27,448 nt of DNA from Roseovarius sp. (GTDB taxonomy: Bacteria > Pseudomonadota > Alphaproteobacteria > Rhodobacterales > Rhodobacteraceae), in contig JAASSQ010000007.1 in assembly GCA_021767845.1 (NCBI GenBank), positions 1 to 27,448 of the forward strand, given 5' to 3'. Under the pieces are notes generated by a model, which saw nothing but the letters and a program-made list of their open reading frames with translations, was not told where the DNA came from and made no database searches. A program made the translations under genes and the position numbers. Shown in pieces: positions 16,509 through 23,520 of this stretch. Position 1 is the first letter of the stretch. Every line of letters starts with the position of its first letter.

Positions 16509-18021
16509 CGAGGGCCTCGTAAATGGGCCGCAAGTCGCGGCGCAGGAGTTTGCCATTGGCCCCTGTGGGCAGGCGTTCGAGCCGGACAAAGGCGCGGGGC
16601 CGTTTGTAGGCGGCGAGGTTTTCTTCCACGTAGGCACGCAGGGCGGGTTCGTCCACCGGGTCGGGGGCCGTGTAAAAGGCCATGATGACCCTTGTATCCT
16701 GTTTCACCCCGATATCGGTCACGGCGCTCTGGGTGATCGCCGGATAGCTGTTGAGCACGTCTTCGATCTCGATGGGCGACACGCGGATCCCGCCTGCGTT
16801 CATCATGTCGTCGGCGCGGCCGAGATAGGTGATCTCGCCCGTGGCATCCATCGCGCCCTGATCGCCGGTGAGGAACCAGTCGCCGCGAAAGCGCGCGGCG
16901 GTGGCCTTGGGCGCGTCGAGATAGCCCAGCATCAGGCCCGGATCGCTGCGGTGGATGGCGATGGTGCCTTCCTCGCCGCGGGGCACGGGGCCATTCGCGC
17001 CAAGGATTGCCACGCGGCGCCCCGGTTGCGGGCGCCCCAGCGTGCCGGGGGCGGCGGGGGCATCGGGGCTGGCCGAGATGAAGGTGGAACACTCGGACAT
17101 GCCGAAGGCCTCGTGCACCTGCGTGCCAGTGGCTCGTTCCCAGTCGCGGCGGATATTGTCCGACAGTTTCTCGCCCGCGGCCAGACCGTGACGCAGTTTC
17201 GGCAGGCCGAGCGGCGCGCCGGTGGCCAGCATCTTGCGATAGATGCCGGGGGCCGCTGCGAAAATCGTCGCATCATGCCGCTTGAGCAGCAGAGGAAGCT
17301 GCGCGGGCGTGATCCCCGGCTCGGGGATCAGGGCCGTGGCCCCCATCGTCCAAGGGTCCAGCAGGCCGGTCCCAAGCGTGTAGGTCCAGTTGAAGGCCCC
17401 GGCATGGAGCAACCGGTCCTCGGGCCGCAGGCCATACCAGCCCTGCGTCATCATCTGCCGCGCCCAGATCGCGCGATGCGCGTGGCAGACGGCGCGCGGC
17501 TGGCCCGAGGTGCCGGAGGTATAGACGATATAGGCCAGCCGTTCGGGGTCGCCCATGTCCCAGTCGGCGGGCGGCAGGTCGCGCATCGCGGCAAGGGCCG
17601 GCTGGTCGATCACCGGAAGATCGGTGCCGGGGCAGGCAATGTCCGGCCCTTGCAGGATGGCCGCGGGGCGCAGGGCAGCGATCATCGCGGCCACCTCGGG
17701 CGCGGTCAGTTGCGGCGAGGTGGGCACCGGCACAAGCCCCACGGCGATCGCACCCAGATAGGCGACGGGAAAATCCACGGTATTGCCGAGCCGCATCAGC
17801 ACCAGGTCGCCCGGCTCAAGGCCGGATTGCAAAAGCCCCGTGCCGGTGCCCAACACGGCCGCGTGCAGCCGCTCATAGCTCCAGCGTTCGGCGCCTGACA
17901 GGCGCAGCACCGCCAGCGCCACCTTGTCCGGCGTCGCCTCGGCCCGGCCCAGCACATGCGCGGCCAGGTTGAACGGCGCGGGACAGGGCGCAAAGGGGTC
18001 CGGGGCGGTTTCCGACAGCAT
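16495..18021 (-). CDS. AMP-forming acyl-CoA ligase (benzoate-CoA ligase-like)
   Basis: 508 residues of the adenylate-forming superfamily, which activates a carboxylic acid with ATP and joins it to CoA. Motifs: phosphate-binding YTSGTSGQPR (167-176), EAFGMSE (304-310), TGD (385-387), the hinge GRADDMMNAGG (401-411) and the catalytic lysine in GANGKLL (K491). The phosphate loop ends in Arg176 where most relatives have Lys. The architecture resembles benzoate/aryl- and medium-chain acyl-CoA ligases, but the acid cannot be named. It is the first gene of the minus-strand cluster and is divergent from the XRE-cupin regulator, a layout that often marks the regulator's target. Confidence 0.88.
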   Translation of the reverse strand: MLSETAPDPFAPCPAPFNLAAHVLGRAEATPDKVALAVLRLSGAERWSYERLHAAVLGTGTGLLQSGLEPGDLVLMRLGNTVDFPVAYLGAIAVGLVPVPTSPQLTAPEVAAMIAALRPAAILQGPDIACPGTDLPVIDQPALAAMRDLPPADWDMGDPERLAYIVYTSGTSGQPRAVCHAHRAIWARQMMTQGWYGLRPEDRLLHAGAFNWTYTLGTGLLDPWTMGATALIPEPGITPAQLPLLLKRHDATIFAAAPGIYRKMLATGAPLGLPKLRHGLAAGEKLSDNIRRDWERATGTQVHEAFGMSECSTFISASPDAPAAPGTLGRPQPGRRVAILGANGPVPRGEEGTIAIHRSDPGLMLGYLDAPKATAARFRGDWFLTGDQGAMDATGEITYLGRADDMMNAGGIRVSPIEIEDVLNSYPAITQSAVTDIGVKQDTRVIMAFYTAPDPVDEPALRAYVEENLAAYKRPRAFVRLERLPTGANGKLLRRDLRPIYEALDGQA

Positions 18022-18037
18022 GGGAACGGCTTAGGCC

Positions 18038-18079
18038 GCGCGCCCCTCAGTTGCAAGTGGGGTGGGGCGCGCGTATAGG
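18038..18079 (+). promoter_or_regulatory. Promoter of the XRE-cupin gene with embedded inverted repeat
   Basis: TTGCAA (18051-18056), a 17-bp spacer and TATAGG (18074-18079) form a plausible sigma-70 promoter. A perfect 9-bp inverted repeat, GCGCGCCCC (18038-18046) and GGGGCGCGC (18064-18072), surrounds the -35 and reaches the edge of the -10. This is where an autorepressor would bind. The 66-bp gap also has to hold the control region of the divergent ligase gene. The predicted transcription start, six to eight bases after the -10, falls at or just before the ATG at 18088. Confidence 0.45.
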
Positions 18080-18087
18080 ATTTGACC

Positions 18088-18711
18088 ATGCAGCGCACGA
18101 CGCCCGAAAACCTGATCCGCGTGGCCCGCGAGAACGGCCGCGAAACGGCCGCCGAGCCGTTGAACCTGGGCGAGCGCGTGCGCGAGTTGCGCAAGGCGCG
18201 GGGCTGGACGCTGGAACAGGCGGCGAGCCAGGCGGGGCTGGCGCGCTCGACGCTCAGCAAGATCGAGAACGGGCAGATGTCGCCCACCTACGAGGCGCTG
18301 AAGAAGCTGGCGGTGGGGCTGGAGATTTCGGTGCCGCAGCTTTTCACGCCACCGCAGCGCGAGCAGGTCAGCGGCCGGATGGCCGTGACCAAGGCCGGCG
18401 AGGGCCAGCACCAGGCGACCGTGACCTACGAGCACGAGTTGCTGGGCGAGACCCTGACGAAGAAGCAGATGCTGCCCTACCGCGCGCGCATCCGGGCGCG
18501 CAGCATCGAGGAATTCGACGGCTGGGTGCGCCATGACGGCGAGGAATTCCTGTACGTGCTGACCGGCGTGGTGCGGCTTTATACCGAGTTCTACGAGCCG
18601 ATCGAGATGCGCCGGGGCGACAGCGCCTATTACGACGCGACGATGGGGCACAATGTGATTTCGGTCAGCGACGAGGACGCGACGATCCTTTGGGTCACGT
18701 CCCTGACCTGA
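18088..18711 (+). CDS. XRE-family regulator with C-terminal cupin sensor
   Basis: 207 residues: an N-terminal XRE helix-turn-helix (about 28-82, with the LARSTLSKIENGQ recognition helix region) and a cupin_2 barrel (about 125-205) with H149, E152/E153 and H188 as possible metal or ligand residues. Regulators of this form usually bind a small metabolite and control neighbouring metabolic or transport genes. ATG 18088 is chosen because AGGA (18077-18080) is seven bases upstream; a TTG two codons earlier would sit too close to it. It is divergent from the acyl-CoA ligase across 66 bp, so that operon and its own gene are the likely targets. Confidence 0.9.
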   Translation: MQRTTPENLIRVARENGRETAAEPLNLGERVRELRKARGWTLEQAASQAGLARSTLSKIENGQMSPTYEALKKLAVGLEISVPQLFTPPQREQVSGRMAVTKAGEGQHQATVTYEHELLGETLTKKQMLPYRARIRARSIEEFDGWVRHDGEEFLYVLTGVVRLYTEFYEPIEMRRGDSAYYDATMGHNVISVSDEDATILWVTSLT

Positions 18712-18744
18712 CCCTTGCCGCGTCGCCCGCCCTGCGACGGGGCG

Positions 18745-18858
18745 TCAGAACCAGCTTTGCACGCCGCGCGCGGCGCCCGAGATGTCCTGCCCCACGCCGT
18801 CGATGGTCGCACAGGCAGACAGGGCCGCAAGAAGGCTTATGATGATCAGATGTTTCAT
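18745..18858 (-). CDS. Entericidin-like small lipoprotein
   Basis: A 37-codon frame starts at ATG 18858 with AGG eight bases upstream. The product has a short basic and hydrophobic leader (MKHLIIISLLAAL) and a lipobox LSAC, so Cys16 would be the lipidated N-terminus of a mature peptide of about 22 residues. The mature TIDGVGQDI...AARGV pattern closely matches the entericidin A/B family. In E. coli entericidins are toxin/antidote-like envelope lipoproteins, but most family members have no tested role. It lies 30 bases after the peptide-binding protein gene on the same strand, so it probably shares its transcript. Confidence 0.8.
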   Translation of the reverse strand: MKHLIIISLLAALSACATIDGVGQDISGAARGVQSWF

Positions 18859-18888
18859 GGCTTGGCCTGTCAGTTCCGAACCGCTCGT

Positions 18889-20724
18889 CTAGTTTTCTTC
18901 TTCTTTTTCGTACCACCAGACCTCGGGGAGGAAATGGATGCCGTCCCCGTAGACCGGCAGATTATTTTCTGGATACTTCAATTCCTTCAAATGGGCAATC
19001 CTGCCCACGGCGTAGTTGTGGATCGGGATGACGTAGCGCCCCGAGGTCAGCACCCGGTCGAGCGCGCGGGTGGCGGCGACGAAATCGGCGCGGCTGCGGG
19101 CGGCCAGCATGGCGTCGATCATCGCGTCGGCCGCCGGGGATTTGACGCCCATCAGGTTGCGGCTGCCGGGCTGGTCGGCGGCCTCGGAGCCCCAGTAGAA
19201 CCGCTGCTCGTTTCCCGGGCTGAGCGACAGCGAGCGGCGGAAAAACGTGATGTCGAAATCGAAGATGCGTTCGCGTTCGGCATATTGGGCCTTGTCCACG
19301 GATTGCACCACCAGCGTGATGCCCAGGCGTTCCAGCGCGCGGGCGTAGATGTCCATGATCGCCGTGGCCTGCTGGATAAGCGCGTCCTGTTGCAGAAGCA
19401 CGGTCAGGCGCAGCGGCTGGCCCTGGGCGTTGCGCAAGAGCCCATCCTCGACCTGCCAGCCTGCCTCGTTGAGCAGCCGCATCGCCGCGCGCAGGTTGCG
19501 GCGGTTGCGTTTCGATCCGTCGCCCTCGGGCAGGTTGTAGCCTTCCAGCGCGCCGGGCAGGAGGCTGTCGGCGAAGGGCGCCAGCAGGTCGCGCACGCGG
19601 CCTTGCGCCGGGCCGGGGCGCAGGCCCAGTTCAGAATTCGAGAAGTAGGAGGTGATCCGCGGCTGGCGCCCGCCGGTCAGCGTGTCGTTGATATAATCGA
19701 AATTGAAGGCCAGGATCAGCGCCTCGCGCACCCGCCAGTCATCGAGCGGCGGGCGGCGGGTGTTCATCACGAACCCCGTCATCCCCGAGGGCTTGGCGTG
19801 GGGGATCTCGGATTTCACGATCTCGCCCGACTGCACGGCGGGGAAATCATACTGCGTCTCCCACCGCTCGGCGTTGAATTCCCGGACATAGGACAACGCC
19901 TGCGCCTTGAACGCCTCCTTGAGCACGGTGTTGTCGCCGTAGAATTCGATCCTGATCTCGTCGAAATTGCCGGTTCCGCGCCGCAGGGGCAGATCGGCAC
20001 CCCAGTAGTCGGGATCGCGGCGCAGCACGACGTAGCGGCCGACCTCATATTCCTCGACCACGTAGGGCGCCGAGCCGATGGGAATGTCGTCGAGCCGGGC
20101 CTCGGCGAAATCGCGGCCCGCCCATTGCGCCTTTTTCAGGATCGGGCGCAGGCCCGCGATCAGAGCCAGTTCGCGGTCGTCGTCGGCGAAACTCAGCCGG
20201 ATCGAGCGCGGGCCGGTCTGCTCGATGCTGTCCACCCGGTCCCAGAAGGCGCGGTAGCGGGGGTGGCCCTTGGTGCCGAGGGTCTCGTAGGACCAGATCA
20301 CGTCCTCGACCGTGACGGGGCTGCCATCGGAGAATCGCGCCTCCTCGCGCAGGGTGAATTCCACCCATCTCCGGTCCGGTCCCGTCTCGACCGATTCGGC
20401 CAGAAGGCCGTAGAGCGTGAACGGCTCGTCCCAGGAGCGGCCCATCAGCGACTCATGGGTGAGAAACCGCAACTGCCACGGCGTGCTGCCCTTGAGCGTG
20501 AACGGGTTGAGCGAATCGAAGCTGCCCACGTTGCCGGTGACCACCCGTCCGCCCTTGGGCGCGTCGGGGTTGGCATAGGGCAGGGACACAAAATCCGGTG
20601 GCAGCGCAGGGTCGCCATACATAGCTATGCCATGCCTGGGCTCGGCCATGCCGGCGCTGGCGGCAAAAACCAGCGCGACGCTGGCCGCCGCGACGCGCCA
20701 CCGCGAGAAAAAATCCGGTCTCAT
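18889..20724 (-). CDS. Peptide ABC transporter substrate-binding protein, YejA-like
   Basis: 611 residues of the SBP_bac_5 (class C) family. A signal peptide ends near residue 27 (AGMA/EP). The mature start, with MYGDPALPPDF and NPDAPKGG, is characteristic of the YejA/microcin-C-type and other large oligopeptide binders. The protein should sit in the periplasm and deliver peptides to an inner-membrane ABC permease. No permease or ATPase gene accompanies it: the next gene downstream is the entericidin-like lipoprotein, and upstream is the divergent sRNA/bdhA region. It must therefore use a transporter encoded elsewhere. The C-terminus is a run of acidic residues (EKEEEN). Confidence 0.9.
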   Translation of the reverse strand: MRPDFFSRWRVAAASVALVFAASAGMAEPRHGIAMYGDPALPPDFVSLPYANPDAPKGGRVVTGNVGSFDSLNPFTLKGSTPWQLRFLTHESLMGRSWDEPFTLYGLLAESVETGPDRRWVEFTLREEARFSDGSPVTVEDVIWSYETLGTKGHPRYRAFWDRVDSIEQTGPRSIRLSFADDDRELALIAGLRPILKKAQWAGRDFAEARLDDIPIGSAPYVVEEYEVGRYVVLRRDPDYWGADLPLRRGTGNFDEIRIEFYGDNTVLKEAFKAQALSYVREFNAERWETQYDFPAVQSGEIVKSEIPHAKPSGMTGFVMNTRRPPLDDWRVREALILAFNFDYINDTLTGGRQPRITSYFSNSELGLRPGPAQGRVRDLLAPFADSLLPGALEGYNLPEGDGSKRNRRNLRAAMRLLNEAGWQVEDGLLRNAQGQPLRLTVLLQQDALIQQATAIMDIYARALERLGITLVVQSVDKAQYAERERIFDFDITFFRRSLSLSPGNEQRFYWGSEAADQPGSRNLMGVKSPAADAMIDAMLAARSRADFVAATRALDRVLTSGRYVIPIHNYAVGRIAHLKELKYPENNLPVYGDGIHFLPEVWWYEKEEEN

Positions 20725-20766
20725 TTCGGCAACAATCCCCGATGGCCCTTGTTTGCTTGCCGCCAG

Positions 20767-20795
20767 AGCGTAGAGGCGGATTCACGTCTTTTCAA
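20767..20795 (-). promoter_or_regulatory. Candidate promoter of the peptide-binding protein gene
   Basis: On the minus strand TTGAAA (20795-20790), 17 bases and TACGCT (20772-20767) lie about 45 bp before the start codon. The -35 is good and the -10 weak. It is placed back to back, nine bases apart, with the plus-strand promoter at 20805-20833. Confidence 0.35.
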
Positions 20796-20804
20796 ACTTT
20801 TAGC

Positions 20805-20833
20805 TTGGATGATCGCGCCGAATTGCTTATAAA
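20805..20833 (+). promoter_or_regulatory. Sigma-70 promoter of the intergenic RNA
   Basis: TTGGAT (20805-20810), a 17-bp spacer and TATAAA (20828-20833) make one of the best sigma-70 matches in the window (4/6 and 5/6). In a GC-rich genome such an A/T-rich -10 stands out. The expected start is near 20840. No protein gene begins before the terminator at 20887-20914. Confidence 0.6.
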
Positions 20834-20839
20834 GGTGTC

Positions 20840-20914
20840 ACTGCTCGATAGGTTTCTTGCCTGTATGAAACCTGCCTCAATAACTTAACGCCGGCCTTGT
20901 GCCGGCGTTTTTTT
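20840..20914 (+). ncRNA. Putative ~75-nt small RNA
   Basis: The predicted transcript runs from the start expected for the 20805-20833 promoter to the T-run at 20908-20914. It contains a first hairpin, AGGTTTC (20850-20856) with GAAACCT (20867-20873), closing a ten-base loop TTGCCTGTAT, then a short A/U-rich single-stranded stretch, then the terminator hairpin. This promoter, stem, unpaired A/U stretch and Rho-independent terminator is the usual form of an Hfq-binding sRNA. The only reading frame inside is seven codons (20865-20888, MKPASIT), ending at the base of the terminator and lacking a good ribosome site. The alternative is a leader/attenuator of bdhA, but no antiterminator pairing is visible. 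I do not recognise a known family. Confidence 0.55.
20887..20914 (+). terminator. Strong Rho-independent terminator
   Basis: AACGCCGGC (20887-20895) and GCCGGCGTT (20901-20909) form a perfect 9-bp stem with a CTTGT loop, followed by a T-run through 20914. It works in the plus direction only. No plus-strand protein gene ends nearby (the closest ends at 18711), which is why an RNA gene is inferred. Confidence 0.88.
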
Positions 20915-20940
20915 ATTCCCTAATCGGCGCGCCTGGCCCC

Positions 20941-20985
20941 GTGCAATTTGCATTTGCGGCACGTATGCTGCACCTGCAAAGCAAA
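20941..20985 (+). promoter_or_regulatory. Candidate bdhA promoter with TGC/GCA-rich operator
   Basis: A weak promoter, GTGCAA (20941-20946), 17 bp and TATGCT (20964-20969), is overlapped by the palindrome TGCAATTTGCA (20942-20952). Further TTTGC (20953-20957) and GCAAA copies (20976-20980, 20981-20985) follow. Dense TGC/GCA half-sites upstream of a hydroxybutyrate gene resemble reported PhaR targets and the TTTGCAA-type sites of short-chain-acyl regulators; the identity of the binder is inference. Confidence 0.4.
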
Positions 20986-20998
20986 GGGAGAGTGCTTC

Positions 20999-21772
20999 AT
21001 GAGCGTTTCAGGCAAGACCGCGATCGTGACCGGATCGACCTCGGGAATCGGATTGGGCATCGCCGAGGAACTGGCCAAGGCCGGGGCCGACATCGTGCTG
21101 AATTCCTTTACCGACTCGGACGAGGATCACGCGCTGGCGGAAAAGCTGGGCAAGGCGCACGGGGTAAATGCGCGCTACATCAGCGCCGACATGTCCGACC
21201 CCGAGGCCTGCCGCGCGCTGGTCGAAAAGGTGGGCGCCTGCGATGTCCTGGTCAACAACGCGGGCATCCAGCATGTCGCGCCGATCGACCAGTTCCCGAC
21301 CGGCAAATGGGACGCCATCATCGCGATCAACCTCAGCTCGGCCTTCCATACCACCGCCGCGGCGCTGCCGATGATGCGCAAGGCCGGCTGGGGCCGGGTG
21401 ATCAACATCTCGTCCGCGCACGGGCTGACCGCGAGCCCCTACAAGTCGGCCTATGTCGCGGCCAAGCACGGCATCGTCGGGCTGACCAAGGTGACCGCGC
21501 TGGAAACCGCGCAGGAGCCGATCACCGCGAACGCGATCTGCCCCGGCTACGTGCTGACCCCGTTGGTCGAGGAACAGATCCCCGACACGATGAAGGAATA
21601 CGACATGTCGCGCGAGGACGTCATCAGGAACGTCATGCTGGAGCGGCAGCCGTCGAAGGAGTTCGCCACGGTCGAGCAATTGGGCGGCACGGCGCTCTAC
21701 CTGTGTTCGGACGCGGCCAATCAGGTGACCGGCACCACGATCAGCGTGGATGGCGGCTGGACGGCGCTGTGA
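20999..21772 (+). CDS. bdhA: D-3-hydroxybutyrate dehydrogenase
   Basis: A 257-residue classical short-chain dehydrogenase that interconverts 3-hydroxybutyrate and acetoacetate with NAD in polyhydroxybutyrate and ketone-body use. Features: TGSTSGIG (11-18), NNAG (86-89) and the catalytic set S139, Y152, K156. Segments typical of this enzyme are NNAGIQHVAPIDQFP, AINLSSAFHTT and SSAHGLTASPYKSAY. The ATG at 20999 has GGGAG upstream and begins the first beta strand; an in-frame ATG at 20948 lies in the promoter region and is not used. The patatin-like gene follows after 66 bp. Confidence 0.93.
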   Translation: MSVSGKTAIVTGSTSGIGLGIAEELAKAGADIVLNSFTDSDEDHALAEKLGKAHGVNARYISADMSDPEACRALVEKVGACDVLVNNAGIQHVAPIDQFPTGKWDAIIAINLSSAFHTTAAALPMMRKAGWGRVINISSAHGLTASPYKSAYVAAKHGIVGLTKVTALETAQEPITANAICPGYVLTPLVEEQIPDTMKEYDMSREDVIRNVMLERQPSKEFATVEQLGGTALYLCSDAANQVTGTTISVDGGWTAL

Positions 21773-21838
21773 GCCGCGCCGCGCGCACCGCAGGCTACAG
21801 GGCAACGGGTATTTGATCCAAGAAGACGCGGGGGCGAC

Positions 21839-22861
21839 ATGACCGGCGTGAAGCGCATCAACCTGGCCCTGCAGGGGGGCGGCGCGCATGGCGCCTTTAC
21901 CTGGGGCGTGCTGGACCGGCTGCTGGAGGACGAGGGCATCGAGATCGCGGGGATCTCGGGCACCTCGGCCGGGGCGCTGAACGGGGCGGCGCTGAAGTCG
22001 GGCCTGCTGGAAGGCGGGCGCGAGGGCGCGCGCGCCAACCTGTCATGGCTCTGGGAGCAGATGGGCGCGGTGCAGGACATGCGGATGCCGGCCTGGATGG
22101 CCGGGGCCATGCCCGCGCCGGGGGCCGTCAGCGCGCTGCTGGAGGCCTCGCCGCCCTTTGCGGCGGTGGACGCGATGGCGCGGATGGTGTCGCCCTATGC
22201 CTATGGCCCGTTCTACATGAACCCGCTGGAGCGGATCGCGCGGCAGTTCCACTATGACACCGTCTGCGCCGAGGCCGGGCCGCGGTTTTTCGTGGGCGCC
22301 ACCAACGTGCATACCGGCAAGATCCGGGTCTTCAGCGGCGACGAGATCACCACCGACAGCCTGCTGGCCTCGGCCTGTCTGCCGACGCTGTTCAAGGCGG
22401 TCGAGATCGACGGGGCGCATTACTGGGACGGCGGCTATACCGGGAACCCGGCGCTGTTTCCGCTGTTCGACGGGGATCTGCCCGAGGATATCCTGATCGT
22501 GCATATCAACCCGCTGGACCGCGCGGAGGTGCCCAAGAGCCCGCAGGAGATCCAGAACCGGATCAACGAGATCAGCTTCAACTCGTCCTTGCTGCGCGAG
22601 CTGCGGGCGATCAATTTCGTGCAGCGGCTGCTGGCCGATGGCAGTCTGACCCCCGGCACGATGAAGCAGGTGCATGTGCACATGATCGCCGATGACGCGC
22701 TGATGCGCGAGCTGTCGGTGGCCAGCAAGCTGGTGCCGAGCCCCTACCTTTTGCAACGGCTGCGCGATGCCGGGCGCGCGGCGGCGGACGGCTTCCTGGC
22801 GCGGCACCGCGACGATCTGAACCGGAAGAGCACGGTCGATCTTGCGGCGACGTACGATTAG
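21839..22861 (+). CDS. Patatin-like phospholipase/esterase
   Basis: 340 residues with the patatin Ser-Asp dyad. The oxyanion hole is GGGAHG (13-18), the nucleophile elbow is GTSAG with Ser43, and the aspartate is in YWDGGY (D197). No signal peptide is seen, so it should act in the cytoplasm on lipid or acyl-ester substrates. It follows bdhA on the same strand. The pairing suggests, without proving, a part in storage-granule or hydroxyacyl-ester breakdown that would feed 3-hydroxybutyrate to BdhA. Its TAG overlaps the TAA of the convergent cytochrome b gene within TTAG. Confidence 0.9.
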   Translation: MTGVKRINLALQGGGAHGAFTWGVLDRLLEDEGIEIAGISGTSAGALNGAALKSGLLEGGREGARANLSWLWEQMGAVQDMRMPAWMAGAMPAPGAVSALLEASPPFAAVDAMARMVSPYAYGPFYMNPLERIARQFHYDTVCAEAGPRFFVGATNVHTGKIRVFSGDEITTDSLLASACLPTLFKAVEIDGAHYWDGGYTGNPALFPLFDGDLPEDILIVHINPLDRAEVPKSPQEIQNRINEISFNSSLLRELRAINFVQRLLADGSLTPGTMKQVHVHMIADDALMRELSVASKLVPSPYLLQRLRDAGRAAADGFLARHRDDLNRKSTVDLAATYD

Positions 22862-23520
22862 GCGCGGGGCTTGATGCGGGCGGGTTCGTCGGCTTCGAGA
22901 TAGGCCTCTTCCTCGGGGGAGAGGTCGATCTTGTCGAAGCCGGTGATCATCGGCTTGACGTGTTCGCGGAACGAGTGGCCGACCGTCAGCAGGTAGACAT
23001 GGGCGACCACGAAGGCCGCGATGGCATAGGCCGCGAGCAGATGGATGTTGGAGACCAGCGCGCCGAGGGCCGGGGCGTTCGGCACATCCTCCCACAGGTT
23101 CCAGCCGAGCGCCATAAGGCCGGTGATCCAGATCGCCGGGAAGAGGATGATCTTGAGCGCCAGATAGGTGATCGCCTGGAGCGGGTTGTGCTTGCGCCAA
23201 TAGGCCTTGCGATAGGGGTGGGCGTGGCCCTTGAAGATGTCCCAGACATAGAACCGGGCGACGCGCAGCAGCCCGTCGCGGGTGGGGACGTAATGCACCC
23301 AGGTGCCGGTGGTCAGGTGCCAGAAGATCGCGAAGACCCACAGCACGATCAGCGCCAGCGCCGCGATGATGTGCAGCATCGTCGCCGGGCCGAAGGGAAT
23401 GAGGCCGTGCAGCCCGTTGAGCGCCAGCCCGGTGAAGAGCAGCACCAGGATCAGCGCCATTTGCGACCAGTGCCAGAAGCGTTCGAAACGGGGATAGACC
23501 TTGACGTAGCGTTCAGTCAT
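22858..23520 (-). CDS. Cytochrome b (b561/hydrogenase-type), partner of octaheme cytochrome c
   Basis: 220 residues with four membrane helices (about 20-38, 48-70, 118-138, 156-180). Histidines placed for two b hemes are H17, H50, H160 and H174, with H68 and H182 nearby. The family (Ni/Fe-hydrogenase and thiosulfate-reductase cytochrome b type) carries electrons between the quinone pool and a periplasmic partner. Its ATG overlaps the octaheme cytochrome stop by eight bases with GGGAGG upstream inside that gene, so the two are translated together and probably form one complex. A charged ~30-residue tail should face the cytoplasm. Confidence 0.88.
   Translation of the reverse strand: MTERYVKVYPRFERFWHWSQMALILVLLFTGLALNGLHGLIPFGPATMLHIIAALALIVLWVFAIFWHLTTGTWVHYVPTRDGLLRVARFYVWDIFKGHAHPYRKAYWRKHNPLQAITYLALKIILFPAIWITGLMALGWNLWEDVPNAPALGALVSNIHLLAAYAIAAFVVAHVYLLTVGHSFREHVKPMITGFDKIDLSPEEEAYLEADEPARIKPRA

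Noticed and set aside
18082..18087. TTG start two codons upstream of the XRE-cupin ATG
   Set aside because: It would lie one base from the AGGA ribosome site; the ATG at 18088 has normal spacing.
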